Positions 26,746 to 35,155 of a DNA stretch of 64,000 bases are shown here, in pieces. Location: NCBI RefSeq assembly GCF_016888335.1, contig NZ_JAFEJG010000004.1, positions 806,001 to 870,000 on the forward strand, read 5' to 3'. The position numbers and the translations under genes were made by a program. Every line of letters begins with the position of its first letter. Positions within the stretch are counted from its first letter, which is position 1. This DNA comes from Janibacter endophyticus. Its GTDB lineage: Bacteria > Actinomycetota > Actinomycetes > Actinomycetales > Dermatophilaceae. The notes beneath the pieces were generated by a model. The model had not been told where the DNA came from. It saw only the letters and a list, made by a program, of their open reading frames with translations, and made no database searches.

Positions 26746-28195
26746 CGCGATGACACCCACCGGTCCGGTCCAGCTGCCCGGCCTCGACGCGGCCTTCCTC
26801 GGGCTCGAGGCGTCGCGGCAGACAGGGCACGTCGGCAGCCTCGCGGTCCTCGACCCCAGCGGTCTCGATGTCCCCTTCGACCTCGCGCACCTGCGGGCGC
26901 TCGTCGCCGAGCGGCTGCCCCGGCTCGGTCACTTCCGCCGCCGGCTCAAGCACGTCCCTCTCGGCCTCGACCGCCCCTACTGGGTCGACGACGTCGACTT
27001 CGACCTCGAGTACCACGTGCGCGAGCTGGCCCTCGCCCAGCCCGGGACGCAGGAGATTCTCCTCGACGCCGTCGCCCGGATCCACGAGCGCCCGCTCGAC
27101 CTCACCCGTCCGCTGTGGGAGAGCTACGTCATCACCGGCCTCGAGGGCGGCAAGGTCGCGGTCTACACCAAGGTCCACCACGCGATGATCGACGGCGTGA
27201 CGGGCGTCGAGCTCTTCGTCTCGCTCATCGACCTCGAGCCCGGCCGGCTCCCGGGCGATCCCGCCCCCTTCGAGCCCCAGGCGGAACCGTCCGGGCTCAG
27301 CCTGCTCGCCCGGGCCGCGCTCGGCGTGACCCGTCGGCCCAAGGACGCGGTCACGCTGGCGGCAGCGGCCGTACGGTACCTCCCGGCGCTCGCCTTCCAG
27401 GCCCAGCCGATGCTGTCGCGACTCATCGGGCGCAGCGGAGCCTTCGAGACCGCGGCGACCCCGTTGCGGGCACCGGCGACGCCCTTCAACACCCGGATCA
27501 GCGCCCAACGGCGCATCGGTCTGGCTCGGCTGCCGCTCGAGGACCTGCGGACCATCAAGTCGGCCTTCGGGGTGTCCGTCAACGACGTCGTCCTCGCGGT
27601 CTGCGCAGGCTCGCTGCGGGGCTGGCTGCAGCGGCACGGCGGTGCGACGAACACACCCCTGGTGACGATGGTCCCGGTCGCCCTCGCCGGTGACCGCAGC
27701 GGGGCCGCCGGCAACTCGGTGACAGCGATGTTCACCCCGTTGCCGGTTCACCTCGACGACCCCGTGCAGCGGGTCCTCGCCACGCACTCGAGCAGCCGCG
27801 CGGCCAAGGAGCACGGCGCGGCGATCCCGCAGGAGCTCTACGAGGGTGGCATCCAGTTCGCCCCGCCGATCCTGCTGTCGCGGGCGATGCGGACCTTCTT
27901 CGATCTCGGCGTGCTGCGGCGGGTCCGGACCTTCAACACCGTCGTCTCGAACATCCCCGGTCCGGACATCACCGTCTACCTCGGGGGTGCCATGGTCGAG
28001 ACCATCTATCCGCTCTCGATCATCGTCGACGGCATGGGCATGAACATCACCCTCCAGGGCCTCGGCAAGCACCTGGGCGTCGGCGTGGTCGGCTGCCGGC
28101 GGGCCGTGCCCGACGCGCAGTCGATCGCGGACGGGCTGCTCACCGAGATCGACGTCCTCCTCGCGGCTGCGCAGGCGCAGGCGAAGGGGGACTGA
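26738..28195 (+). CDS. wax ester synthase / diacylglycerol O-acyltransferase
   Basis: A 485-residue bifunctional WS/DGAT-family enzyme, which esterifies long-chain acyl-CoA to diacylglycerol or fatty alcohol to make storage lipids at the membrane. The acyltransferase motif HHAMIDG is at 147-153 (HHxxxDG). PLW (RPLWESY, 125-131) and NDVVLAVCAGSLRGWL near 280 are further family blocks, and SNIPGPDITVYLGG closes the C-terminal domain. It ends 3 nt from the convergent acyl-CoA dehydrogenase stop. With two hydrolases upstream the unit could control both storage and release of neutral lipid. Confidence 0.92.
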   Translation: MTDAMTPTGPVQLPGLDAAFLGLEASRQTGHVGSLAVLDPSGLDVPFDLAHLRALVAERLPRLGHFRRRLKHVPLGLDRPYWVDDVDFDLEYHVRELALAQPGTQEILLDAVARIHERPLDLTRPLWESYVITGLEGGKVAVYTKVHHAMIDGVTGVELFVSLIDLEPGRLPGDPAPFEPQAEPSGLSLLARAALGVTRRPKDAVTLAAAAVRYLPALAFQAQPMLSRLIGRSGAFETAATPLRAPATPFNTRISAQRRIGLARLPLEDLRTIKSAFGVSVNDVVLAVCAGSLRGWLQRHGGATNTPLVTMVPVALAGDRSGAAGNSVTAMFTPLPVHLDDPVQRVLATHSSSRAAKEHGAAIPQELYEGGIQFAPPILLSRAMRTFFDLGVLRRVRTFNTVVSNIPGPDITVYLGGAMVETIYPLSIIVDGMGMNITLQGLGKHLGVGVVGCRRAVPDAQSIADGLLTEIDVLLAAAQAQAKGD

Positions 28196-28198
28196 GGC

Positions 28199-29380
28199 TC
28201 ACCCCTTCGTCCGGCCGGCCGTGAGGTCGCGCAGGAGGTTGCGGGAGATGACGAGTCGCTGGATCTGGTTCGTGCCCTCGAAGATCTGGGTCACCTTGGC
28301 CTCGCGGAAGTAGCGCTCGACCGGGAAGTCCGCCGTGTAGCCGGCGCCGCCCAGGACCTGGATGGCGTCGGTCGTCACCTTCATGGCCGCGTCGGTCGCG
28401 ACGAGCTTCGCGACGGCCGCCTGGGTGCCGAAGGGCCGGTCGGCATCGCGCATCCGGGCGGCGTGGAGGTAGGTGGCCCGGGCTGAGGTCACCGCAGCCT
28501 CCATGTCCGCGAGCAGGAAGGCCAGGCCCTGGTTGCTCGCGATCGGCCGGCCGAACTGCTCGCGCTCGCTCGCGTAGCGCACGGCGACGTCGAGCGCGGC
28601 CTGAGCGAGCCCGGTGGAGGCCGCGGCGATGCCGAGCCGCCCGGCATCGAGGGCGGACAGGGCGATGGCCATGCCCTGACCGACCTCCCCGACCCGGCGG
28701 TCGTCACCGACGTAGACGTCCTCGTAGTAGACCTCGCGGACGGTGTCGCCGTGCAGACCCATCTTCTTCTCCGGCGCGCCGAAGGAGAGACCCTCCGCGG
28801 CCGCGGGGACGACGAAGCAGGTGATCCCGCGGCCGCCGTCCTCGCTCGTCCGGGCGAAGGTCGTGTAGAAGTCCGCATGGCCGGCGTGGCTGATCCACGC
28901 CTTGCGGCCCTTGAGCCGCCAGCCGTCGCCGTCACGCGTCGCCCGCGTCGTCATCGACCCGACGTCCGAGCCGGCGAGCGGCTCCGAGAGGGCATAGGCA
29001 CCGAGCTGGTCGCCCGAGAGCATCTCCGGCAGGAGTGCCTGCTGCTGCTCGGTCGACCCGAAGGTCGCGACGGGGTAGCAGGTGAGGCTGTGCACCGAGG
29101 TGCCGACGGCGACCGACATCCACGCCGAGCCGATCTCCTCGACGACCTGGAGGTAGACCTCGTACGGCTGGCCGCCTCCCCCGTGCTCCTCGGGATAGGG
29201 GAGCGAGAGCAGACCCGCCGCCCCGAGCTCGGCGAAGACCTCGCGCGGGAAGACCTCCCCGGACTCGGCCGCGCGCTCGGTGTCGTCCACCCGCGGGCGC
29301 AGCGCCTTGTCGCAGATGGTGCGGGTGAGGTCGATGAGGTCGTCACCGATCTCGGAGGGCATGAGCCGGGTTGCTGGCAT
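28199..29380 (-). CDS. acyl-CoA dehydrogenase
   Basis: A FAD enzyme that introduces the alpha-beta double bond in acyl-CoA. Visible are YALSEPLAGSDVGSM (FAD/substrate loop), WRLKGRKAWISHAGHAD, YASEREQFGRPIASNQ, QVLGGAGYTADFPVERYFREAK and the catalytic Glu in IFEGTNQIQRLVI. I placed the start at ATG 29380 (MPATRLMPSE), with GAGG 4 nt upstream; an in-frame ATG at 29428 would add 16 residues but would cover the start of the divergent LCP gene. 393 residues, normal length. Unlike the gene at 13205, it has the full catalytic motif. Confidence 0.93.
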   Translation of the reverse strand: MPATRLMPSEIGDDLIDLTRTICDKALRPRVDDTERAAESGEVFPREVFAELGAAGLLSLPYPEEHGGGGQPYEVYLQVVEEIGSAWMSVAVGTSVHSLTCYPVATFGSTEQQQALLPEMLSGDQLGAYALSEPLAGSDVGSMTTRATRDGDGWRLKGRKAWISHAGHADFYTTFARTSEDGGRGITCFVVPAAAEGLSFGAPEKKMGLHGDTVREVYYEDVYVGDDRRVGEVGQGMAIALSALDAGRLGIAAASTGLAQAALDVAVRYASEREQFGRPIASNQGLAFLLADMEAAVTSARATYLHAARMRDADRPFGTQAAVAKLVATDAAMKVTTDAIQVLGGAGYTADFPVERYFREAKVTQIFEGTNQIQRLVISRNLLRDLTAGRTKG

Positions 29381-29428
29381 GCCTCGCACGATATCGACCG
29401 GCACGGTCAGGTGTGGTGCCATGGACAC

Positions 29429-30550
29429 GTGCTTCGCCCCCGCCTGCCCCTCGGCGTGACCGCTGCGGTCTCCGCCGTCGCGCTCGCCGCCTGCTCCGGG
29501 CAGGCCGACGAGCCGGCGGCGAGCTCGACGACGTCGAGCCCGACCACCTCGTCAGCGGCACCCTCCACCCCTTCGCCTGCGATCGAGGGGGCACCGGACG
29601 CGCTGGCCGCGGCGGTCACCGACCGGTACGGCGCCGAGGTGGCCGGCCAGGCCGGGCTGGGCCGCTGGCGCGGCGACGAGGTCGCCGTCGTCACCGGCGA
29701 GGACGAGCAGGAGGGCGACGTCACCCTCGCCGTGCGCCCGAAGGGCAAGAGGTCCTGGGTCGTCGTCGGCGGCTGGTGGCCGTCGCTGGGGGACGAGGGC
29801 ACGGCGCGGCTCGGGGGGCGGCAGCATGTCCTGCTCATCGGGTCGGACGCCCGCAAGGGCGAGAAGGTGGGACGTGCCCGCGCCGACGCGCTCCAGCTCG
29901 TCGGGACCGACGGCAAGGGCGGAGCAGGCGTCATGGGCTTCGCCCGCGACCTCTGGGTGCCGATCCCCGGGCACGGCAGCGGCAAGCTCAACTCGGCGAT
30001 GGTCTACCGCGGGCCGCGGGGGCAGGTCGACGCGGTCCGCGAGGTCAGCGGGATCAGCCCGACGGGGTACGTGCTGGCGGACTTCACCGGATTCCGGAGG
30101 GCGGTCGACGAGGCGGGAGGACTGAGGGTCTCGCTGCCCGACGGACTCCGGTCACACCTGCCCGGCGGCCGGCTCCCGCAGGGCCGGCAGGAGATCGACG
30201 GCAGGTCCGCGGTTGCTCTCGCCCGGGAGCGCAAGACCCTGGCCGGCGGCGACTTCGACCGGTCCGCCAACCAGGGGCTCATGGTCGGGGCCATCGCGCT
30301 CCAGGCCCGCCTGGCCGGCCCGTCAGGCCTGCCGCGGCTCGTGACGATCCTCGACAAGCACACCGAGTCCGACCTCACCGCCACCGAGATGCTGCGCTTC
30401 TCGGCCGGCTTCTACCGCGTCGACCCGACGAAGGTCGGCCGCGCGGTCGCCAAGGGTGGCTTCGGCACGGCCGGGGGCCAGTCGATCGTCATCCTCGACG
30501 GGGCGTCGAAGAAGGCGCTCCGGGACTTCCGCGACGGTCGCCTGGGCTAG
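29429..30550 (+). CDS. LytR-CpsA-Psr family lipoprotein
   Basis: A 373-residue LCP protein. These enzymes attach glycopolymers (teichoic acid, capsule or arabinogalactan) to peptidoglycan on the outer face of the membrane. The N-terminus is a lipoprotein signal: LPLGVTAAVSAVALAAC, with lipobox LAAC at about 22-25, in place of the single TM usual in the family. A Ser/Thr/Pro-rich linker follows. The LCP domain covers about 130-330: VLLIGSDAR, RADALQLVGTD, MGFARDLWVPIPG, SKLNSAM-like GKLNSAMVYRG, and RSAVALARERKTL. GTG 29429 is the start that gives an intact signal peptide. It shares a CTAG with the stop of the SGNH hydrolase. Confidence 0.85.
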   Translation: MLRPRLPLGVTAAVSAVALAACSGQADEPAASSTTSSPTTSSAAPSTPSPAIEGAPDALAAAVTDRYGAEVAGQAGLGRWRGDEVAVVTGEDEQEGDVTLAVRPKGKRSWVVVGGWWPSLGDEGTARLGGRQHVLLIGSDARKGEKVGRARADALQLVGTDGKGGAGVMGFARDLWVPIPGHGSGKLNSAMVYRGPRGQVDAVREVSGISPTGYVLADFTGFRRAVDEAGGLRVSLPDGLRSHLPGGRLPQGRQEIDGRSAVALARERKTLAGGDFDRSANQGLMVGAIALQARLAGPSGLPRLVTILDKHTESDLTATEMLRFSAGFYRVDPTKVGRAVAKGGFGTAGGQSIVILDGASKKALRDFRDGRLG

Positions 30551-31368
30551 CCGAAGGGCAGCTCGCCCGGGCGAAGGGGGCTCAGCTCGGGCCGCTTGGC
30601 CGCGATGCTGTCACCGGAGGAGCGGCCCGTGAGGCGGCGGTGCACCCACGGTCCGGCGTGCGTGCGGACCCACCGGCCGTGCTCGACGAGCCGCTCGGTG
30701 CGGGGCACGAGCGGCTCGTGCGGCAGCGGTGTCGTCCAGTCGGTGCGGTCGGTGTCCAGCCCGAGCGCGTCGAGCGCGGCGAGCGAGACCCGCCGGTGGC
30801 CCTCGGGGGAGAGGTGGATCCGGTCCTGCGACCACATCCGCCAGTCGCGCAGCGAGCGCATCGTCCAGAGGTTGAGGACGTACGCGCCGTGGCGCTGGGC
30901 GATGGAGAAGAGGTTGGCCGTGTGCACGGCGTGCCGGGGGCGAAGGGAGGACAGCAGGCCCGCCTTCGCCGGGTCGGTGGGCGTCGCGAGGAGGACATCG
31001 GCGCCGGTCGCCCGCGTCCGCTCGACCGCCCGCTCGAGCCGGTCGGCGATGTCGTCGAGGTCGACGCTCGGCCGGAGGATGTCGTTGCCGCCCCCGACGA
31101 TCGAGACGAGGTCGGCCCCCATGGGCAGGGCCGCCTCGAGCTGCCGGTCGAGGACGTCGTCGATCTTGCGCCCGCGGACCGCGAGGTTCGCGTACCGGAA
31201 CGGCTCGGCCGCGTCACCGGTCTCCTCGAGACGGCGGGCCAGCGCGTCGGCGAGCCGGTCGGCCCAGCCGAGGTAGGCGTCCTCGGTCCGCGGGTCCGGC
31301 TCGGACATCCCTTCGCTGAAGGAGTCGCCGACGGCGACGTAGGAGGTCCACAGGGGCGGCTGGGTCAC
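30547..31368 (-). CDS. SGNH/GDSL hydrolase
   Basis: A 273-residue SGNH-fold esterase. Block I is [13 protein letters not shown] with the nucleophile Ser, block III is VGGGNDIL (GxND), and the catalytic DxxH is [10 protein letters not shown]. No signal peptide, so intracellular. The substrate could be an acyl ester on a carbohydrate or lipid. GTG at 31368 overlaps the stop of ung (GTGA), so the two are translationally coupled. The open frame upstream is a shadow of ung. Confidence 0.88.
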   Translation of the reverse strand: MTQPPLWTSYVAVGDSFSEGMSEPDPRTEDAYLGWADRLADALARRLEETGDAAEPFRYANLAVRGRKIDDVLDRQLEAALPMGADLVSIVGGGNDILRPSVDLDDIADRLERAVERTRATGADVLLATPTDPAKAGLLSSLRPRHAVHTANLFSIAQRHGAYVLNLWTMRSLRDWRMWSQDRIHLSPEGHRRVSLAALDALGLDTDRTDWTTPLPHEPLVPRTERLVEHGRWVRTHAGPWVHRRLTGRSSGDSIAAKRPELSPLRPGELPFG

Positions 31369-32042
31369 GGCAGTCTCCAGTCGATGGGGTCGGCGCCCTG
31401 ACGGGCGAGGAGGTCGTTGGTGCGGGAGAAGGGGCGCGAGCCGAAGAAGCCGTTGCGCGCCGAGAGCGGCGAGGGGTGGGCCGACTCGATCCTCGGGGTC
31501 TCGCCGAGAACGGGCGCGAGGTTGCGGGCGTTTCGGCCCCAGAGGATCGCGACGAGCGGTCCGCCGCGGGCAGCGAGCGCCTCGATGGCCCGGTCGGTGA
31601 CCCGCTCCCATCCACGTCCCTGGTGGGAGTTCGGGGCGCCTGGACGCACGGTGAGGCAGCGGTTGAGGAGCATGACGCCCTGCTCGGTCCACGGGGTGAG
31701 GTCGCCGCTGCCCGGTGCCGGGACGCCGAGGTCGTCGACGAGCTCCCGGTAGATGTTCGCGAGGGAGCGGGGCAGCGGCCGGACATCCGGGGCGACGGCG
31801 AAGGAGAGCCCGATCGGGTGCCCCGGCGTGGGGTAGGGGTCCTGGCCGACGACGAGGACGCGCACCTCGTCGAGCGGGACCTGGAAGGCCCGCAGGACGT
31901 GCTCGCCGCTCGGCAGGTATCCGTGCCCGGCGGCCACCTCGGCGCGCAGGAAGGCGCCCATCTCAGTGATCGTCGCGGCCACCGGCTCGAGGGCCTGCGC
32001 CCACGTCGGGTGGACGAGCTCGACGAGGGGGTGCGCGGTCAC
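31365..32042 (-). CDS. ung: uracil-DNA glycosylase
   Basis: A 225-residue family 1 uracil-DNA glycosylase, which removes uracil from DNA in base-excision repair. The water-activating motif is [16 protein letters not shown] (about 64-79), [17 protein letters not shown] is the central block, and the DNA-minor-groove loop is HPSPLSA (about 190). GTG 32042 is chosen: the coding similarity begins right after it and a -10 element lies 7 nt upstream. It is co-directional with the arsenic genes but has its own promoter. Confidence 0.95.
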   Translation of the reverse strand: MTAHPLVELVHPTWAQALEPVAATITEMGAFLRAEVAAGHGYLPSGEHVLRAFQVPLDEVRVLVVGQDPYPTPGHPIGLSFAVAPDVRPLPRSLANIYRELVDDLGVPAPGSGDLTPWTEQGVMLLNRCLTVRPGAPNSHQGRGWERVTDRAIEALAARGGPLVAILWGRNARNLAPVLGETPRIESAHPSPLSARNGFFGSRPFSRTNDLLARQGADPIDWRLP

Positions 32043-32049
32043 GTCGGTG

Positions 32050-32055
32050 ACCCTA
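32050..32055 (-). promoter_or_regulatory. -10 element of a leaderless ung promoter
   Basis: On the minus strand TAGGGT is followed by CACCGAC and the GTG start at 32042. Confidence 0.45.
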
Positions 32056-32119
32056 ACCGCCCGGGCACGGCGACGGCCGACCACGCAGGGGGTGTGGTCG
32101 GCCGTCGGTCCGTGAGGTG

Positions 32120-32356
32120 TCAGCAGGTGACGCCGGTGGCCGGCTCCGGGGCGCCTGCGAAGGAGTGGATGACGTCCTTGGCGGCGTGCTCGACGAGCGC
32201 GCCGATGAACTCGGGGTGGTGGTTCTCGCCCTCGATCTGCTGGCGGGCGTCGGCGACGATGGCCTCGATGCGCTCGCAGGGCACCTCGGGGTAGCGGACG
32301 CAGAGGTCCGCGGCGATGTGGTCGATGACGTGATCGACGTTCTCAGGCTGGAACAT
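32120..32356 (-). CDS. stand-alone three-helix-bundle domain protein of the arsenic island
   Basis: A 78-residue all-helical protein with no enzymatic motif. Its middle ([36 protein letters not shown]) matches in layout and in ARQQ the N-terminal domain of the fused arsenate reductase two genes upstream, known in actinobacteria as a three-helix dimerization domain. It may therefore pair with the domain-less reductase just upstream. It ends with ATGVTC, a C-terminal cysteine. ATG 32356 has GGAGGGA before it; TACTGT at 32372-32377 is a possible -10. Function otherwise unknown. Confidence 0.7.
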   Translation of the reverse strand: MFQPENVDHVIDHIAADLCVRYPEVPCERIEAIVADARQQIEGENHHPEFIGALVEHAAKDVIHSFAGAPEPATGVTC

Positions 32357-32438
32357 CTCGGGTCCCTCCTCACAGTAGGTGAACGCAAGGTTAACACCGG
32401 GTGGAGTAGGGATGTCCCGTCCGTCTCGGCGAGTCGGG

Positions 32439-32855
32439 TCAGACCCGGACCCCGAGGGAGCCGAGGAGCTCCTCGACGCGCCCCCTGATCTCGTCGCGTA
32501 TCGGTCGGACGGACTCGACACCCTTGCCGGCCGGGTCCTCGAGCGCCCAGTCCTCGTAGCGCTTGCCGGGGAAGATCGGGCAGGCGTCGCCGCACCCCAT
32601 CGTGATGACGACGTCGCTGGCCTGCACGGTGTCGGCGGTGAGGACCTTCGGCTCGGCCGCGCTCATGTCGATGCCCACCTCGGCCATCGCCTCGACGGCC
32701 GCCGGGTTGACGGCGTCGCCGGGGGCCGAGCCGGCCGAGCGGACCTCGACCGCGTCCCCGGCGAGGTGGCTGACCCAGGCCTGGGCCATCTGCGAGCGCC
32801 CGGCGTTGTGGACGCAGACGAAGAGGACGGACGGACGGTCGGGGAAGGCGGTCAT
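32439..32855 (-). CDS. arsC: arsenate reductase, low-molecular-weight phosphatase type
   Basis: A 138-residue enzyme reducing arsenate to arsenite. The nucleophile P-loop CVHNAGRS (about 14-21) and the second thiol pair in MGCGDACPIFPGKRYEDW are typical of thioredoxin- or mycothiol-linked actinobacterial enzymes. SAGSAPGDAVNP and RDEIRGRVEELL match the family. It lies 32 nt after the fused reductase gene and 82 nt before the three-helix protein gene. It lacks the N-terminal helical domain of its paralogue. Confidence 0.92.
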   Translation of the reverse strand: MTAFPDRPSVLFVCVHNAGRSQMAQAWVSHLAGDAVEVRSAGSAPGDAVNPAAVEAMAEVGIDMSAAEPKVLTADTVQASDVVITMGCGDACPIFPGKRYEDWALEDPAGKGVESVRPIRDEIRGRVEELLGSLGVRV

Positions 32856-32887
32856 GCAAGGGGCTCCTGTCGAAGGGGGGAAGGGGG

Positions 32888-33505
32888 TCAGTCGAGGATC
32901 TCGCGCAGCAGGGCGGTGACCCGGCCCTGGATGTCGTCGCGGATGTCGCGGACGGTGCTCAGGTCGGCGTCCTTGGGGTCGGCGACCGTCCAGTCCTCGT
33001 AGCGGCGGCCGGGGTAGACGGGGCAGGCGTCACCGCACCCCATCGTGATGATGACGTCGGCGGCGCGCACGGCGGAGTCGGTGAGCGGCTTGGGGTAGGC
33101 CTCGGTGAGCGAGATCCCTCGCTCGGCGAGGGCCTCGACGACGACCGGGTTGATCGCGTCGGTGGGCTTCGAGCCGGCGGAGCGGACGTGCACCCGGCCG
33201 TTGGAGAGGTGCTGCGCGAGGGCCGCGGCCATCTGGGAACGGCCGGCGTTGTGCACGCAGATGAAGAGCAGCTCGGGCACACGCCTGCTCACCCGGCCGT
33301 CCGCCTGGGCCGCAGCCATCAGCTCCTCCCGGGCCTGCTTCGCGACGAGCACGGGCAGGAAGGTCGGGATCCGCGAGACGCTCTGCAGCTGCTGGCGCGC
33401 GGTCGCGACTGCCTGCTCGACCGACTCGCGGGAGAAGACGCCGTCGTACGAGTAGGCGAGATCGTCGACGATGGCCGGGTAGGGATCCGGGGCGTGGGTG
33501 GTCAT
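32888..33505 (-). CDS. arsC: arsenate reductase with N-terminal three-helix domain
   Basis: A 205-residue reductase in two parts: a helical domain at about 8-70 (AIVDDLAYSYDGVF, ATARQQLQS) and the low-molecular-weight phosphatase-type domain at about 78-205, with CVHNAGRSQMAAALA (P-loop), SAGSKPTDAINP and MGCGDACPVYPGRRYEDW. The catalytic domain is about 60% alike by eye to the next reductase, so the pair comes from duplication plus gain or loss of the domain. ATG 33505 has GAGGTGAG upstream, 5 nt after the acr3 stop. Confidence 0.92.
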   Translation of the reverse strand: MTTHAPDPYPAIVDDLAYSYDGVFSRESVEQAVATARQQLQSVSRIPTFLPVLVAKQAREELMAAAQADGRVSRRVPELLFICVHNAGRSQMAAALAQHLSNGRVHVRSAGSKPTDAINPVVVEALAERGISLTEAYPKPLTDSAVRAADVIITMGCGDACPVYPGRRYEDWTVADPKDADLSTVRDIRDDIQGRVTALLREILD

Positions 33506-33510
33506 GGCGC

Positions 33511-34608
33511 TCACCTCTCGGGCGAAGGGGTGGTGCTCTGGTGGGTGAAGCGGTCCCGCAGGGCGAGCGAGACGTAGACGAGGCCGACGAGGACCGGGAC
33601 CTCGATGAGCGGGCCGACGACCCCGGCGAGGGCTTGGCCGGAGGTGATGCCGAAGGTGGCGATCGCGACGGCGATGGCGAGCTCGAAGTTGTTGCCGGCG
33701 GCGGTGAAGGCGAGCGTCGTCGTGCGCTCGTAGGTCATGCCGAGCCCCTTGCCGAGGAGGTAGCCGCCGCCCCACATCACGGCGAAGTAGACGAGCAGCG
33801 GCAGCGCGATCCGGGCGACGTCGAGCGGCTGGCGGGTGATCTGGTCGCCCTGGAAGGCGAAGAGCAGGACGATCGTGAAGAGCAGCCCGATGAGGGCGAG
33901 GGGGGAGATCCGGGGCAGGAAGGTGCCCTCGTACCAGTCGCGCCCCTTGGTTCCCTCACCGATGCGACGCGAGAGGTAGCCGGCGAGCAGGGGCACGCCG
34001 AGGAAGACGAGCACCGACGCGGCGATCTGGGTGAAGGAGACGTCGAGGGCCGACTGCTCGAGCCCGAGCCAGCCCGGCAGCACGGAGAGGTAGAACCAGC
34101 CGAGCCCGGCGAAGGCGAGGATCTGGAAGACCGAGTTGATCGCGACGAGCACGGCGGCTGCCTCGCGATCGCCGCAGGCCAGGTCGTTCCAGATGATGAC
34201 CATCGCGATGCACCGGGCGAGCCCGACGATGATCAGGCCCGTGCGGTACTCGGGCAGGTCGGGCAGGAAGACCCAGGCGAGCGCGAACATCAGCGCCGGT
34301 CCGAAGACCCAGTTGAGCAGCAGAGAGCTGATCATCATCGGCTTGTCCGCGGCGACGGTCCCGAGCCGGTCGTAGCGGACCTTCGCCAGCGGGGGGTACA
34401 TCATGACGAGCAGGCCGATGGCGATCGGCAGCGAGATGCCCTGCAGCTGCACGGAGTTCAGCGCGTCGTCGAGCCCGCCGAACATCCGGCCCAGCAGCAG
34501 CCCGGCCGCCATGGCCAGGCCGATCCAGACCGCGAGGTAGCGGTCGAGGAAAGACATCTGGCGGACGACGTCCGTGCCCTCGGCGGGGCCCTGGGTGGTG
34601 GTGGTCAT
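33511..34608 (-). CDS. acr3: arsenite efflux permease, ACR3 type
   Basis: A 365-residue membrane protein with ten predicted transmembrane helices that exports arsenite using the proton motive force. The family-specific Cys in GLARCIAMVIIWNDLACGD (quoted: LARCIAMVIIWND) and FTAAGNNFELAIAVAIA are present, and the cytosolic ends carry charged residues. ATG 34608 begins MTTTTQG; the GGTGGTGG stretch lacks a strong Shine-Dalgarno, but the 2-nt distance from the arsI stop suggests coupling. It separates arsI from the two reductases. Confidence 0.93.
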   Translation of the reverse strand: MTTTTQGPAEGTDVVRQMSFLDRYLAVWIGLAMAAGLLLGRMFGGLDDALNSVQLQGISLPIAIGLLVMMYPPLAKVRYDRLGTVAADKPMMISSLLLNWVFGPALMFALAWVFLPDLPEYRTGLIIVGLARCIAMVIIWNDLACGDREAAAVLVAINSVFQILAFAGLGWFYLSVLPGWLGLEQSALDVSFTQIAASVLVFLGVPLLAGYLSRRIGEGTKGRDWYEGTFLPRISPLALIGLLFTIVLLFAFQGDQITRQPLDVARIALPLLVYFAVMWGGGYLLGKGLGMTYERTTTLAFTAAGNNFELAIAVAIATFGITSGQALAGVVGPLIEVPVLVGLVYVSLALRDRFTHQSTTPSPER

Positions 34609-34610
34609 GC

Positions 34611-35081
34611 TCAGACGCCCGTCGGCGTGCAGCAGGCGGAGCCTGAGGGGGTGCCCTCGAGCAGCGGGTGGGACGAGGTCGCGGGACGCCCGTCGGCGGG
34701 GTTGTCGTCCTTGACGACGTAGACCTCCCACGGGGCACCCGCCGGGTCCGAGACCCAGACCTTGTCCTGGAGCGCGTAGCAGCAGGTCGTGTCGTCCTCG
34801 TCGAAGGTCGCCAGCCCGGCACCGGAGAGACGCTCGCGCGCGGCGCCCACCTCGCTGCCGTCCTCGACCTCGATGCCGAGGTGGTTGAGCGCGCCCTTCG
34901 GGCCGGTGCCCCGGGTGGCCTCGTCGGTCTCGATCAGGACGAGCTTGACCGGCGGGTTCTCCACGACGAAGTTCGCGTACCCCGGGCGTCGCTTGTGCGG
35001 CTCGATCCCGAAGAGGGTCGAGTAGAAGGTGACGGAGGACTCGAGGTCGGTGACGTCGAGGGCGATCTGGACCCGGCTCAT
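34611..35081 (-). CDS. arsI: ArsI-type C-As lyase (VOC family)
   Basis: A 156-residue vicinal-oxygen-chelate dioxygenase. ArsI enzymes cleave the carbon-arsenic bond of trivalent organoarsenicals such as methylarsenite with Fe(II). The start MSRVQIALDVTDLESSVTFY, ALNHLGIEV (metal His), the Cys100-Cys101 pair in TTCCYALQDKVWV used to bind As(III), and PWEVYVV (metal Glu) all fit. A C-terminal tail SACCTPTGV adds another thiol pair. Other annotations for this family (cadmium-induced protein CadI) are possible. First gene of the operon, directly under the two ArsR boxes, with GGAGAG upstream. Confidence 0.88.
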   Translation of the reverse strand: MSRVQIALDVTDLESSVTFYSTLFGIEPHKRRPGYANFVVENPPVKLVLIETDEATRGTGPKGALNHLGIEVEDGSEVGAARERLSGAGLATFDEDDTTCCYALQDKVWVSDPAGAPWEVYVVKDDNPADGRPATSSHPLLEGTPSGSACCTPTGV

Positions 35082-35094
35082 GCGGAACTCTCCT

Positions 35095-35114
35095 ATATCG
35101 ATGCTTGTCGATAT
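35095..35114. promoter_or_regulatory. ArsR operator box 1
   Basis: ATATCGA-TGCTTG-TCGATAT is a perfect 7-bp inverted repeat just upstream of arsI, overlapping the expected promoter of the arsI-acr3-arsC operon. Confidence 0.7.
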
Positions 35115-35129
35115 GGACTCTCGCAGCAA

Positions 35130-35149
35130 ATATCGATGTGTGTCAATAT
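35130..35149. promoter_or_regulatory. ArsR operator box 2
   Basis: ATATCGA-TGTGTG-TCAATAT repeats box 1 with one arm substitution, centre-to-centre 35 bp away and ending 6 nt before the arsR start. The pair suggests ArsR controls both directions, including its own gene. Confidence 0.7.
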
Positions 35150-35155
35150 GGGGCC

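Noticed and set aside
28199-29428. Start of the acyl-CoA dehydrogenase at 29428
   Set aside because: ATG 29380 has a Shine-Dalgarno and avoids covering the divergent LCP start; the extra 16 residues show no family similarity.
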